Source: Bacteroidota bacterium (GTDB lineage: Bacteria > Bacteroidota > Bacteroidia > NS11-12g > UBA955). From it: a stretch of 64,000 nucleotides of DNA. Shown here piece by piece: positions 44,254 through 53,679 of this stretch (the first letter of the stretch is position 1; each line of letters opens with the position of its first letter). The notes under the pieces were generated by a model, which searched no databases, had not been told where the DNA came from, and was given only the letters and a program-made list of their open reading frames with translations. Location: NCBI GenBank assembly GCA_016868785.1, contig VGFS01000002.1, positions 1-64,000 on the forward strand. The letters run 5' to 3'. The position numbers and the translations under genes were made by a program.

Positions 44254-46120
44254 AAAATCAAAGCAGGGAACAATGACAAAACCCAAGAGAATTTCTCTCC
44301 TTTTGTTGGTGATACTGCCATCCATTCTGTTTTGGTTGGCATGGGAGCCGATGCCGTTTACACCCTTGGTTTTTGTGGCGTTTGCGCCATTGTTGATGCT
44401 TGCCCATCACGCGAGAAAAATGGGCGGGTGGCAGCATTTCGGGTTGGTGTTTTTATCGCTGTTGTTGTGGAACATCACCACCACTTGGTGGGTTTGGTTT
44501 GCCTCTGATGTGGGTGCAGTGGCGATGCTGCTGATGAACTCTTTTTTCATGTTTTTGCCGTTTGGTTTGTGGCGGATGTGGGCGCGTTTATCGCCGCAGC
44601 AGTGGCAGTGTCGTTGGCGTGCAGATTACCTTTTCATAGCCATTTGGTTGTTGTACGAATTTGCCCACCATCGTTGGGATTTGTCGTGGCCGTGGTTGTG
44701 TTTGGGCAATGCATTTAGCGGGATGACGTGGTATGTGCAGTGGTACGAATACACAGGTACGTTGGGTGGTTCTGCGCTGATTTTGTTGGTGAATGTGTGG
44801 GTTTATCGTTGGATGTTGCTGTGGCGCATGGCTGATGAGCGCGCAGTTGATGGGGGCACAGATACCGCTTTGACGGGCATTTCTGATGTGAAAGCGCTTG
44901 ATGGAACAGCGATTCCTTTTTGGAAACGCGGCAGGGTGAAACCCCTGTTAACGGCGCTGATTTTACTAGTTGTGATGGGGTTGATATCGGTGTGGTTGGG
45001 TCGTCGGGCGGAGGGGGATTTCATTTCGGACAAGGGCTATTGGGTGGCGTCGATTCAGCCGAATTACGACACTTACGAGGAGAAGTTTGTGTTGGATCCG
45101 ATGCAGATGGTGAGGGAGATGCAGGCCACCACGGATTCGGCGAAGCGGGTGTTGGCGCGGCGCGGTGCGTTGTTGGATTGTGTGTTGTGGCCAGAAACTT
45201 CGTTGGTGAGCAGCATCAATGTGGATTTTATGGAATCGGATCAGCAGGTTTCGTTTTTGCAGGGGATACGCCTGCACGATTCGGGCAAAACCGATTATTT
45301 GATGGGGGTAAACATGGTAAAGTGGTATCCTTGGTCGGGCAAGGGCAAACCGCAGGTGTTTATGCCGGACAAATCGATGGGGGTGGTGGCGGCGGCCCGA
45401 CAGAGTAACGATCCCAATTATTGGTATACGCTGCACAATTCGGCATTGTGGTTGGGCGATTCGATTCGATACTACCACAAATCAAAGTTGGTGCCGGGCA
45501 CGGAGCAGTTGCCGTTTGTGACTACTTTGCCATTTTTGGAGTCGCTGGCGATATCGTTGGACGAAAATTCTGCTTCAGGCACGTTGGGCAAGAGCTATCG
45601 GGCGATGGCTTTGGGCGATGGGGTGAAGGTGGCACCGGTGATTTGTTACGAGAGCATTTACGGCGATTATGTGAGCGATTATGTGGGTGATGGGGCGCAG
45701 TGGTTGGCGGTGGTTACGAATGATGCGTGGTGGCGGAATACGGCTGGACACAAACAGCATTTTTCTTATGCCAAGTTGCGGGCCATCGAGCAGAGAAAGT
45801 GGGTGGGCAGGGCGGCCAATACGGGCATTTCGGGGTTCATTGATCCCAAGGGGGAGTCGGTAATGGAGTCGGTGTGGTATCAGGGCAGGGCGGGCAGGTG
45901 CGATGTTCCTTTGACCGATATTGTGAATTCGGTGGAACAGGGAAATGAAGAAGGCGATTTTGTGGTGGGTGCGGGCACGCAATTGGCGATGGTTCAGCGC
46001 ATCGTGCCGAACAACAAAAAAACGGTGTATCAGCGGTTGGGTGATTTGGGCATTTTGGTGATTTTGTGGGTGATTTTGTGGCTGATGGCGTTACGGAGTC
46101 GGCGAAAGATGGAGCATTAG
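44222..46120 (+). CDS. lnt: apolipoprotein N-acyltransferase
   Basis: Lnt adds the third acyl chain to lipoproteins at the inner membrane. Six or so hydrophobic helices fill residues 25-260. The nitrilase domain carries the Glu-Lys-Cys triad in LWPETSLVSS, YHKSKLVPGTEQLPF and APVICYESIYG. RAIEQRKWVGRAANTGISG is typical. The total of 632 residues is longer than E. coli Lnt because of a loop around residues 205-260. Start may be ATG 44222 (overlapping rsmI) or ATG 44273, where the sequence looks more natural. Confidence 0.9.
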   Translation: MTKAQRVMTNEKSKQGTMTKPKRISLLLLVILPSILFWLAWEPMPFTPLVFVAFAPLLMLAHHARKMGGWQHFGLVFLSLLLWNITTTWWVWFASDVGAVAMLLMNSFFMFLPFGLWRMWARLSPQQWQCRWRADYLFIAIWLLYEFAHHRWDLSWPWLCLGNAFSGMTWYVQWYEYTGTLGGSALILLVNVWVYRWMLLWRMADERAVDGGTDTALTGISDVKALDGTAIPFWKRGRVKPLLTALILLVVMGLISVWLGRRAEGDFISDKGYWVASIQPNYDTYEEKFVLDPMQMVREMQATTDSAKRVLARRGALLDCVLWPETSLVSSINVDFMESDQQVSFLQGIRLHDSGKTDYLMGVNMVKWYPWSGKGKPQVFMPDKSMGVVAAARQSNDPNYWYTLHNSALWLGDSIRYYHKSKLVPGTEQLPFVTTLPFLESLAISLDENSASGTLGKSYRAMALGDGVKVAPVICYESIYGDYVSDYVGDGAQWLAVVTNDAWWRNTAGHKQHFSYAKLRAIEQRKWVGRAANTGISGFIDPKGESVMESVWYQGRAGRCDVPLTDIVNSVEQGNEEGDFVVGAGTQLAMVQRIVPNNKKTVYQRLGDLGILVILWVILWLMALRSRRKMEH

Positions 46121-46257
46121 TCGGAGGCTACTATGAATGTGGCCATTGAGGTGGCGGTGGCTGCCATTTGATGGTTTTTTTGTTGCGCTGAATCGGAGAT
46201 TCAAGTCCCAGAAAATTGGGTAGAAATTGGGTATCGGAAAGGCGTGAAAATTTGATG

Positions 46258-46265
46258 TATCTTTG
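46258..46265 (+). promoter_or_regulatory. -7 box (TATCTTTG) of the zapB-like/zapA operon
   Basis: A perfect TAnnTTTG match ends 4 nt before ATG 46270. Confidence 0.6.
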
Positions 46266-46269
46266 TGAT

Positions 46270-46563
46270 ATGAGCACTGATTTCCAACAGCGATTGTTGA
46301 GAATCCGCCTGAGGGTGGAGGAAGTGGCGCAGGAAAATGTGTCGTTGAAACAGGCAAATTCCACCTTAACGGAGGAGTTGGAGGGGCTCAAGAAAACCAT
46401 CGCACTACAAAAAAATGCCTTGGCAGAACTAAAAGAAGAGAATAAATTGATTAAACTTGCAAAGGAAATGTCGATGAGTGGCTCAGACGTTCACGATTTA
46501 AAAATCAAGATCAACGAGCTGGTTAGAGACATTGATAGATGCATAGATTTACTAAACGAATAA
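46270..46563 (+). CDS. coiled-coil protein upstream of zapA (ZapB-like)
   Basis: The 97-residue protein is nearly all coiled coil (LRIRLRVEEVAQENVSLKQA, then TLTEELEGLKKTIALQKNAL). It ends HDLKIKINELVRDIDRCIDL, a conserved tail seen in Bacteroidota proteins always placed before zapA. A role as a partner of ZapA in the Z-ring is inference from position and shape. ATG 46270 is fixed by the -7 box. Confidence 0.7.
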   Translation: MSTDFQQRLLRIRLRVEEVAQENVSLKQANSTLTEELEGLKKTIALQKNALAELKEENKLIKLAKEMSMSGSDVHDLKIKINELVRDIDRCIDLLNE

Positions 46564-46571
46564 TATTTTAA

Positions 46572-46856
46572 GTGCAACCCAACGACAGCATTCTGATCAA
46601 CGTAAACATCGACAATCGGGCGATGCGTTTGCGTGTAGCGGTCAAGGATGAGGAGGATGTTCGGTTGTCGGCCCAAGTGCTCAACCAGCGCATCAATGCT
46701 TTCAAGAGTTTTCATGCGCAAGAACCCACAGACCGCTTATCGTGGGCGGCACTGGATTTGGCGGGCGAAGTAGTACGCCATGGCAAAAGCCATCGCAATT
46801 TGGACGATCTTCTGGAAGCGGAAATTTCGGCCATGGAGCGGCTCTTGTTTGCTTGA
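46572..46856 (+). CDS. zapA: cell division protein ZapA
   Basis: The 94-residue protein begins at GTG 46572 and has the ZapA pattern: a short beta hairpin (ILINVNIDNRAMRLRV), then a long coiled coil (QVLNQRINAFKSFH, then DLLEAEISAMERLLFA). ZapA cross-links FtsZ filaments. It follows the coiled-coil gene by 8 nt and precedes rny by 66 nt. Confidence 0.85.
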   Translation: MQPNDSILINVNIDNRAMRLRVAVKDEEDVRLSAQVLNQRINAFKSFHAQEPTDRLSWAALDLAGEVVRHGKSHRNLDDLLEAEISAMERLLFA

Positions 46857-46922
46857 TAATATTGTTTACTCGGTAAAAATCTCTGTGTCTATCTCCGCAA
46901 AAAATTAAAGGAATAGCACAAA

Positions 46923-48464
46923 ATGGAAAACATCGTATTTATCCTCGCCGGACTCATTGTAGGGTTGGCCCTTGGATATGTTGTGTTTGTAGCGATGCGC
47001 AAATCACAGCTGGAAAAAGACAAGCAAAGCATCATTGAAGAAGCCAAATTGCAGGGTGAGAACCTGAAGAAGGACCGTATTTTGGAGGCAAAGGAGAAGT
47101 ACATGCAACTTCGTTCTGAGTACGAAAAAGAATCGAACCGCAGAAACAGCGAAATCGTAAACAGCGAAAATCGCATCAAGCAGAAGGAGCAGTCATTGGA
47201 CGACAAAATCCGTGCGAACAAGAGCAAGGAGGATGAATTGGCCAAGACCAAAGAGCGTTTGGAATCGCAGATTGAGACCTACAAAGTGAAGGAGCGCGAG
47301 GCCCAGCAATTGATGGAGCAGCAGTTGGAACAATTGGAGAAAGTGGCGGGTTTGTCGGCCGCTGAGGCCAAGAACCAGATGTTGGAGAACATCAAAGTTC
47401 AATCGCACACGGAGGGCTTGACGTTGGCGAAAAACATCGTTGAAGAGGCCAAGTTGGGGGCTACCCGCGAGGCTAAGCGCATCGTATTGCAGACCATTCA
47501 GCGTACGGCGGCGGAAACGGCGATCGACAATACGGTAACCAGTTTCCCCTTGGAAAACGACGATGTGAAAGGCAGAATCATTGGCAGGGAAGGTAGAAAT
47601 ATCAAGGCATTTGAAGCGGCTACGGGCGTGGAAATTCTGATCGACGATACCCCAGAAACCATCGTGTTGAGTTGTTATGACCCCATCCGTCGGGAGATTG
47701 CCCGTGTATCGTTAGAGCGTTTGATTCGCGACGGTCGTATCCACCCAGCGCGTATCGAGGAAGTGGTAGAAAAGGTGAAGAAGCAGGTGGAAGAGGAAGT
47801 GGTAGAGTGGGGCGAGCGCACCGTGGTAGACTTGGGCATTACCGGTTTGCATCCAGAATTGATTCGTTATGTGGGACGCATGCGTTTCAGAAGTTCATAC
47901 GGACAGAATTTGTTGAAGCACAGCAGAGAGGTGGCGCGTTTGTGTGCTACGATGGCTGCGGAGATGGGCTTGAACGTGAAGTTGGCGAAGCGCGCGGGCT
48001 TGTTGCACGATATCGGGAAGTGTCCTGACAACGACGAGGAAACCCCACACGCTTTGTTGGGTATGAAGTTGTGCGAGAAGTTCGGCGAGCATCCTGAGGT
48101 GGTGAATGCGGTGGGTGCGCACCACGATGAAATTGAGATGACATCGTTGTTGAGTCCGGTGATTCAGGCTTGCGATGCGATTTCTGGTTCTAGACCGGGC
48201 GCGCGCAGGGGCGATGATCAATATGTGGAGCGTATCAAGGAGATGGAAAATATGGCGTTGAGCTATCCGGGTGTGGAGAAGGCGTATGCCATCCAGGCGG
48301 GTCGCGAATTGCGTATTATCATGTCGGCCGAGAAATCGAACGACGAAAATGCCGATACGTTGGCCTTTGAATTGTCGAACCGCATCATGACAGAAATGCG
48401 TTATCCTGGACAGGTGAAGATCACCGTGATCCGCGAGAAGCGCAGCGTGGGTATCGCAAAATAA
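46923..48464 (+). CDS. rny: ribonuclease Y
   Basis: RNase Y is a membrane-anchored endoribonuclease that starts mRNA decay. An N-terminal helix (IVFILAGLIVGLALGYVVFV) leads into a 150-residue coiled coil. The KH domain (GRIIGREGRNIKAFEAATGV) and the HD domain with LLHDIGKCPD and GAHHDEIE follow. The 513-residue length and the C-terminal REKRSVGIAK are standard. Confidence 0.97.
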   Translation: MENIVFILAGLIVGLALGYVVFVAMRKSQLEKDKQSIIEEAKLQGENLKKDRILEAKEKYMQLRSEYEKESNRRNSEIVNSENRIKQKEQSLDDKIRANKSKEDELAKTKERLESQIETYKVKEREAQQLMEQQLEQLEKVAGLSAAEAKNQMLENIKVQSHTEGLTLAKNIVEEAKLGATREAKRIVLQTIQRTAAETAIDNTVTSFPLENDDVKGRIIGREGRNIKAFEAATGVEILIDDTPETIVLSCYDPIRREIARVSLERLIRDGRIHPARIEEVVEKVKKQVEEEVVEWGERTVVDLGITGLHPELIRYVGRMRFRSSYGQNLLKHSREVARLCATMAAEMGLNVKLAKRAGLLHDIGKCPDNDEETPHALLGMKLCEKFGEHPEVVNAVGAHHDEIEMTSLLSPVIQACDAISGSRPGARRGDDQYVERIKEMENMALSYPGVEKAYAIQAGRELRIIMSAEKSNDENADTLAFELSNRIMTEMRYPGQVKITVIREKRSVGIAK

Positions 48465-48476
48465 TTTGTTGGTACT

Positions 48477-49211
48477 ATGTACCTGACCATAGATTTTGGC
48501 AATACGGCATCAAAATATGCCCTCTTCAGCGAAGGGGGCATATTGCGTTTTCACGGGGTGTTTACCGATGTGGAGTCGTTGTTGCAGTGGGAGGGGATGC
48601 AGGGACAGGCGCTTGCGGCTTGTATTTTCAGCACGGTTCGGAAGGACATTCCTTGGCTCACGGGGTTGGATTGTGCGGTCCATTTGTTCAGCAGCATTAT
48701 GAAATTGCCGGTGACGATGGGCTATCACACGCCGGAAACGTTGGGTGCAGATCGCTTGGCGGGGGTGTTGGGTGCGCAGTGTTTGATGCAGCAGCGGGGC
48801 AGGGTTGGGGCGAGTTTGGTGATTGACGCGGGCACTTGCATCACTTACGATTGGTTGGATGAGGGGGGCTGTTACCAGGGCGGCAGCATTTCGCCGGGGT
48901 TACACATGCGGTATTTGGCTTTGCATCAGCAGACGGGCAAGTTGCCGTTGGTGAGTCACGAAGCTTTTTCGGGGCAGGTGGGCAAAAGTACGCATGAGAG
49001 CATTTTGTGTGGGGTTCAGCAGGGGATTGCGGGTGAATCGCACCGACAAATTGCGTTGTTCCTCGAAAAACACCCTGAAGGACAGGTATTTATCACCGGT
49101 GGCGACGGGTTATTCTTGGCGGAACAACAGAAAACAGAGATATTTGTAGAGCCTATGCTCGTTCATTACGGGTTGATGCACGCACTTCAACATCATGAGA
49201 AAGCTCAATAA
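48477..49211 (+). CDS. coaX: type III pantothenate kinase
   Basis: CoaX phosphorylates pantothenate in CoA synthesis, is an ASKHA-fold enzyme and needs a monovalent cation. The motifs are LTIDFGNTASKYALF, TLGADRLAGVLGA, VIDAGTCITYDWL and GGSISPGLHMRY (read with their natural gaps). The 244-residue length is normal. The stop overlaps the next gene start by 17 nt. Confidence 0.93.
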   Translation: MYLTIDFGNTASKYALFSEGGILRFHGVFTDVESLLQWEGMQGQALAACIFSTVRKDIPWLTGLDCAVHLFSSIMKLPVTMGYHTPETLGADRLAGVLGAQCLMQQRGRVGASLVIDAGTCITYDWLDEGGCYQGGSISPGLHMRYLALHQQTGKLPLVSHEAFSGQVGKSTHESILCGVQQGIAGESHRQIALFLEKHPEGQVFITGGDGLFLAEQQKTEIFVEPMLVHYGLMHALQHHEKAQ

Positions 49212-50577
49212 ACAATTTTTCCTAGCGGTTCTGGTAATTCTGGGAGCATCTCAAGGTCGGGCGCAGTCGGCGGGTGGACAGAATCTCACGTTCTCGCCTT
49301 ACAGCAATTTCGGGATTGGCGAGTGGATTGGCACGAATCAGGTACAGTGCGGCAGTAATTTGCACACGCGTTCTGGGGCGTACTCCTACACCATGCACAA
49401 TCCGGCTACATTGGGCAATTTGTACTACACCACGTTTGATGTGGGTGGCAGTTTCAAGGGGGCCAAGATTCAGGCGGGCGACCAAACGCAGACCTTTCAG
49501 GGGGGCGGATTGGGTTATTTGAACTTGGGTTTTAGGACTTACAATTACTACCACAGGCGGGCGATGTTGGACAGTGGTTCCAAGCAAAAGCGGATCAAGA
49601 GCACGCGCTATGCCATCAATTCGGCGGTTTCGTTGCAGCCATTGACCACGGTGGGGTATCAGTATACTTTTCGCGATAGCACGCCATTTATTAACCGGAC
49701 GACCCATGCCGGGTATGGTGGGGTGAACATGGTGGAGTTGGCGAATGCCTTTCGTTTTGGTCAACACATCAGTTTGGGTTACAGCGTAGGTCGCGTTTTT
49801 GGTCAGTTGAACGACCAGTCGATTTTCAGTGTGCCGGACAGCAATGATTTGAATTTGTTGGAGGACATCAAATCGGTGAACGTGCATGGTATTCAGCAAA
49901 AGGTGGGGATCATGACGTATTTCAAGTTGGATTCTACTTACCACACGTTGGGTGCGAGTGCGCAATTTTTCACTGGGGTTACGGGTGAGCAGTTGCGGTT
50001 GACGCGCACGATGGATTTGGTAGGGAGCCAGGTATACTTGGTGGACACGGTGTTGAATGCGTTGTCGCCGAGAACACCGATGTCGTTGCCCAGCAGTTTT
50101 GGCGCGGGATATTTGTTTCAGTACCGTCAGCGTTGGTCGGTGTCGTTGGACTACCGCAAGCAGGTTTGGGGCAGTTTGGATCCGATGTTTTTTGATGCGG
50201 GCAGGCGATACATGGACCGCACCGATTATGGCTTCACGTTTACGTTGAATCCGAATGATTTCAAACACCCGAGTCACAAGAAAATGCGTTGGCCGGTGCG
50301 TGTGGGGGGTGTGTTGTCGGAGACCCAATATTCTTTCACCAAACCCAGCGGGGTTGGCAGCAACCGCATCATACAGCATCGCGCTTTTGTGGGTGTGGGT
50401 GTGCCATTGGTTCGCAGATACTATGACAATTCGGTGTTGAGCAGTGTGGTTCATCTGCAGTTGGACTATGTTCAGCGGGGGTTGGCATCGGACGGGTTGG
50501 CCAAGGAGCAATTCATCAATTTTACGTTGGGGTTGCAGTTGGGTGATTTGTGGTTTCAGCGTAGAAAATTCGATTAA
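49195..50577 (+). CDS. outer membrane beta-barrel protein, function unknown
   Basis: The signal peptide ends SQGRAQ. The mature 435 residues begin NLTFSPYSNFGIGEW and alternate short amphipathic strands to the end, ending FTLGLQLGDLWFQRRKFD. This is the pattern of a FadL/OmpP1-like Bacteroidota barrel that usually sits between coaX and lptC. No substrate can be named. It overlaps coaX by 17 nt, and lptC begins 2 nt later. Confidence 0.75.
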   Translation: MRKLNKQFFLAVLVILGASQGRAQSAGGQNLTFSPYSNFGIGEWIGTNQVQCGSNLHTRSGAYSYTMHNPATLGNLYYTTFDVGGSFKGAKIQAGDQTQTFQGGGLGYLNLGFRTYNYYHRRAMLDSGSKQKRIKSTRYAINSAVSLQPLTTVGYQYTFRDSTPFINRTTHAGYGGVNMVELANAFRFGQHISLGYSVGRVFGQLNDQSIFSVPDSNDLNLLEDIKSVNVHGIQQKVGIMTYFKLDSTYHTLGASAQFFTGVTGEQLRLTRTMDLVGSQVYLVDTVLNALSPRTPMSLPSSFGAGYLFQYRQRWSVSLDYRKQVWGSLDPMFFDAGRRYMDRTDYGFTFTLNPNDFKHPSHKKMRWPVRVGGVLSETQYSFTKPSGVGSNRIIQHRAFVGVGVPLVRRYYDNSVLSSVVHLQLDYVQRGLASDGLAKEQFINFTLGLQLGDLWFQRRKFD

Positions 50578-50579
50578 TT

Positions 50580-51161
50580 ATGCGGGGGCTGTTGGCCATA
50601 GTTTTGCTGTTGCTGGTTGGGTGTAGCGATACGCACAACAAGGTGGTGGTGAAGAAAAAGAAAGGCACTTTCGAGAGCGCGGAATATGCGGAGAAGGTAA
50701 CCATTGAGTACACCGATTCGGGCAAATTGAGGGCCCGGGTTTTCAGTCCAATACTGATGGCGGTGAAGGCCAAGCGCAATCCTTATTTGTTGATGAAGAA
50801 GGGATTAAAAGTAGATTTTTACGATGAGCAGGGCGGGTTGGAGAGTTACATGACGGCGGAGTACGGCATCAGTTACATGGACGATAAGAAAGTGATCGTG
50901 CGTAACAATGTAGAGATTTTGAACATCAAGGGGGAGACGCTCAACACGGAGGAGCTGGTATGGGATCAACAGTCGGGGGTGATCAGAACCGACAAGTTCG
51001 TCAAAATCACCGGGGAGGATCAAATCACCACGGGCACGGGTTTGGTGAGCAATCAGGCATTCACGGACTGGGAGATCATCAATTATTCAGGAACAATCAA
51101 TTTACCCAATGATAAAAAACCACGTCCTCGCCCTCTTATCCCTGGTCGCGGCCGCTATTAG
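50580..51161 (+). CDS. lptC: LPS export protein LptC
   Basis: The protein starts with a lipoprotein-type signal (LLLLVGCSD, Cys15). It has the LptC beta-jellyroll pattern (FESAEYAEKVTIEYTDSGKL, ILMAVKAKRNPYLLMKKGLK, GLESYMTAEYGISY, and TDKFVKITGED). LptC passes LPS from LptBFG to LptA. The 193 residues include a Pro/Arg-rich tail that overlaps the next frame by 53 nt. Confidence 0.9.
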   Translation: MRGLLAIVLLLLVGCSDTHNKVVVKKKKGTFESAEYAEKVTIEYTDSGKLRARVFSPILMAVKAKRNPYLLMKKGLKVDFYDEQGGLESYMTAEYGISYMDDKKVIVRNNVEILNIKGETLNTEELVWDQQSGVIRTDKFVKITGEDQITTGTGLVSNQAFTDWEIINYSGTINLPNDKKPRPRPLIPGRGRY

Positions 51162-51309
51162 CGGAACCGAGAGTTTGTTACAGTTTTACGCTACGGGCGT
51201 TGGCTCGGCGGCTGGCTGGCTGATGTTGGCGGTATTTGGCGCGAGTTTTTACTTTTACGTGGGGTTTAAAAAGGCCCGACGGGAGATGATGCAACAAGGC
51301 AAACGCTAA
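51109..51309 (+). CDS. small two-helix membrane protein overlapping lptC
   Basis: The 66-residue frame starts at ATG 51109 inside the last 53 bases of lptC. It encodes two hydrophobic segments (VLALLSLVAAAISGT and SAAGWLMLAVFGASFYFYVG) and a basic tail KKARREMMQQGKR. No family is recognised. The composition is protein-like and the frame ends 22 nt before pheT, which supports a real gene. Confidence 0.55.
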   Translation: MIKNHVLALLSLVAAAISGTESLLQFYATGVGSAAGWLMLAVFGASFYFYVGFKKARREMMQQGKR

Positions 51310-51314
51310 ATCTT

Positions 51315-51322
51315 TATCTTCG
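51315..51322 (+). promoter_or_regulatory. -7 box (TATCTTCG) of pheT
   Basis: TATCTTCG has one mismatch to TAnnTTTG and ends 9 nt before ATG 51332. Confidence 0.45.
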
Positions 51323-51331
51323 CAAGGCGTC

Positions 51332-53665
51332 ATGAAAATTTCCATTGATTGGTTAAAGTCGCTTTTGCCCACGGAGGCATCGGCACAAGAAATATCAGAT
51401 TTACTGTCGGTTAGCAGCCTGGAAGTCGAACACTTAGACACTTGGTACAGTGCGGGTTCGGGTTTGGAGGGTTTTGTGATTGGGGAGGTGGTAACGTGTG
51501 AGACGCATCCCAATGCAGACCGTTTGCGGGTGACCACGGTGAATGTGGGGGGTGAGTCGTTGTTGCCGATTGTCTGTGGTGCGCCGAATGTGGCGGCTGG
51601 ACAGAAGGTGGTGGTGGCGTTGGTAGGCACAGAGATTGTGATGTTGGGCAAGGAACCGTTTGTGATTGGCAAGGCGAAGATTCGGGGCGAGGTTTCTGAG
51701 GGGATGATTTGTGCGGAGGACGAGTGCGGATTGGGGAGCAGTCACGACGGTATTATGGTTTTACCCAACGATGCGGTGGTGGGTACTTCTGCGGCTGATT
51801 ATTTTGGTGTGGTGAAGGACCAGGTGATGGAGATTGGCTTGACGGCCAACCGGGGGGATGCGGCGTCGCATGTGGGTGTTGCCAATGATTTGGCGGCGTT
51901 GTTACAGGTAAAATTTGATCGCATCGCCCATCATGAAGGGACGATTGATGGGGCATGGAAGAGCAAGGGCGCAGGCATTTCGGTGAGCATCGAGGATGCG
52001 CAGTGGTGCGAGCGATACATCGCTTTGGAGGTGAATGGTGTGCAATTGGGGGAAAGTGTGGCCGTTGTAAAAAACCGGTTGAGAGCCATAGGCATTGAGC
52101 CGAGAAACAATGTGGTGGATGCTACGAATTACTTTTTGCATCAGACGGGACAGCCGAGTCATGCGTTTGATGCCGACAAAATACAGGGGGGAATTACGGT
52201 GCGATTGGCGAAGGCGGGGGAGACGTTGGTGTTATTGGATGGCAAGAGCATCGTGTTGCATGGGGAGGATGTGGTGATTGCGGACGAGCGTGGTGCGATT
52301 GCGTTGGCGGGGGTGATGGGCGGACAGGCCACGGCGGTATCGGCGGATACGAAGCGGGTGGTTTTGGAGGTGGCGCATTTTCATCCAACGGCGGTGAGGA
52401 AGGCGGCGAAGCGACACAATTTGCACACGGATGCGGGTTTCAGGTTTGAGCGCGGGGTGGACAAGCAGCATATGGCGGAGGTGGCGATGCAGATTGCCCA
52501 GCATTTGGAGCAGCATGCGGGGGGTGTTTGGACTTCGGTGAGCGAGTTATATCCGGTGGTGTTTGCGGAGCGTGTGGTGGAGATGAAGGTGAGGGATTTG
52601 TCGGCGTTTGCGGGCTTGGAAATTCCGGCGGCTGAGGCGAAGGCGATTTTGGAGCGATTGGGTTTTGGGGTTGAGGGCGAAGAGGCATTGAAGGTGCGTA
52701 TTCCGGGCTGGCGCAACGATGTTGAGCAGGTGGTAGATTTATACGAGGAGGTGATGCGGATTTATGGGTACGATCGCGTGCCGATGAATGGCAAATTGCA
52801 GGCGACATTGGGCACGTTTGAGGGGATGAAATTGCGGAAGTCGGAGAATGCGTTGCGACAGTTTTTGTGTGATCAGGGGTTGTTGGAGGCGGCGACGAAT
52901 TCGTTGCATCCGGCGGCTTGGTATCCTAATAAAGAAGATTTGGTGTATTTGAGCAATCCATTGAGCAGCGACATGGACGTGATGCGGGCGTCGTTGATTC
53001 CTGGGCTGTTGCAGTCTGTGGCTTACAACATCAACCGCAAGGCCGAGGGGGTGAAATTGTTTGAGTTGGGTCGGGTTTACCAGAAGACGGCGAAGGGATT
53101 CCGGGAAACACCTACTTTGTCGATGGTTTTCTGGGGCGGTGTGGCTGCTGAGAGTTGGGAGTCTAAGCCCCAGGAGGTTGGTTTTTACGATATCAAGCGG
53201 TTGTTGCAGGGGCTGTTGGTGCGATTGGGCAGCAAGGTTTCTGTAGACACGTTGGAGATTTTCAAGGCGCCGAAGGCGTGGTTGAAGGCGGCCGATATTT
53301 CTACTACGGTTTGGTGTGTGGAGTTGCCTTGGCGAAAGCTGTTGAGCAACAAGGGCGAGGGTTTTGCGGTTGTGTCGGCACCCAAGTATCCGGGCATGCG
53401 CAGGGATTTGAGTTTGGTGGTGGATACATCGGCCACGTTTGCTTCGTTGATGCAGGTGGTGAAGTCGGTGAAGGCACCGCTGTTGACCGATGTGCGGGTT
53501 TTCGATGTTTTCGAGGGTAAGCCGTTGGAGGCGGGCAAGAAGGCGGTGGCGATGTCGTTCCACTTCTTGAATCCGGAGGCCACGTTAACCGAGGCGGAGG
53601 TCGACAGCAAGATGCAGGCCTTCATGAAGGCCTTTGAGGCATCGGGTGCGTTGATTAGAAAATAG
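51332..53665 (+). CDS. pheT: phenylalanine--tRNA ligase beta subunit
   Basis: PheT is the large subunit of PheRS. Domains in order are a tRNA-binding OB fold (HPNADRLRVTTVNVG), the B3/B4 editing domain (MEIGLTANRGDAASHVGVA and NVVDATNYFLHQTGQPSHAF), a B5 domain, the class II-like core, and the C-terminal anticodon-binding FDX-ACB domain (PKYPGMRRDLSLVVD). The 777-residue length is normal. The coding strand is extremely G-rich. pheS is 35 kb away. Confidence 0.97.
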   Translation: MKISIDWLKSLLPTEASAQEISDLLSVSSLEVEHLDTWYSAGSGLEGFVIGEVVTCETHPNADRLRVTTVNVGGESLLPIVCGAPNVAAGQKVVVALVGTEIVMLGKEPFVIGKAKIRGEVSEGMICAEDECGLGSSHDGIMVLPNDAVVGTSAADYFGVVKDQVMEIGLTANRGDAASHVGVANDLAALLQVKFDRIAHHEGTIDGAWKSKGAGISVSIEDAQWCERYIALEVNGVQLGESVAVVKNRLRAIGIEPRNNVVDATNYFLHQTGQPSHAFDADKIQGGITVRLAKAGETLVLLDGKSIVLHGEDVVIADERGAIALAGVMGGQATAVSADTKRVVLEVAHFHPTAVRKAAKRHNLHTDAGFRFERGVDKQHMAEVAMQIAQHLEQHAGGVWTSVSELYPVVFAERVVEMKVRDLSAFAGLEIPAAEAKAILERLGFGVEGEEALKVRIPGWRNDVEQVVDLYEEVMRIYGYDRVPMNGKLQATLGTFEGMKLRKSENALRQFLCDQGLLEAATNSLHPAAWYPNKEDLVYLSNPLSSDMDVMRASLIPGLLQSVAYNINRKAEGVKLFELGRVYQKTAKGFRETPTLSMVFWGGVAAESWESKPQEVGFYDIKRLLQGLLVRLGSKVSVDTLEIFKAPKAWLKAADISTTVWCVELPWRKLLSNKGEGFAVVSAPKYPGMRRDLSLVVDTSATFASLMQVVKSVKAPLLTDVRVFDVFEGKPLEAGKKAVAMSFHFLNPEATLTEAEVDSKMQAFMKAFEASGALIRK

Positions 53666-53667
53666 AT

Positions 53668-53675
53668 TAATTTCG
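53668..53675 (+). promoter_or_regulatory. -7 box (TAATTTCG) of the PaaG-like gene
   Basis: TAATTTCG has one mismatch to TAnnTTTG and ends 4 nt before ATG 53680. Confidence 0.45.
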
Positions 53676-53679
53676 CAGC

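Noticed and set aside
46857..46922. 6S RNA gene between zapA and rny
   Set aside because: The gap is only 66 nt, too short for 6S RNA, and no long hairpin is visible.
49222..50511. 429-codon frame opposite the OMP gene
   Set aside because: An antisense shadow produced by G-rich coding DNA; the + strand frame has a signal peptide and barrel pattern.
52739..53563. 274-codon frame opposite pheT
   Set aside because: Opposite a certain pheT region, with His/Gln/Arg/Leu-rich composition typical of antisense shadows.
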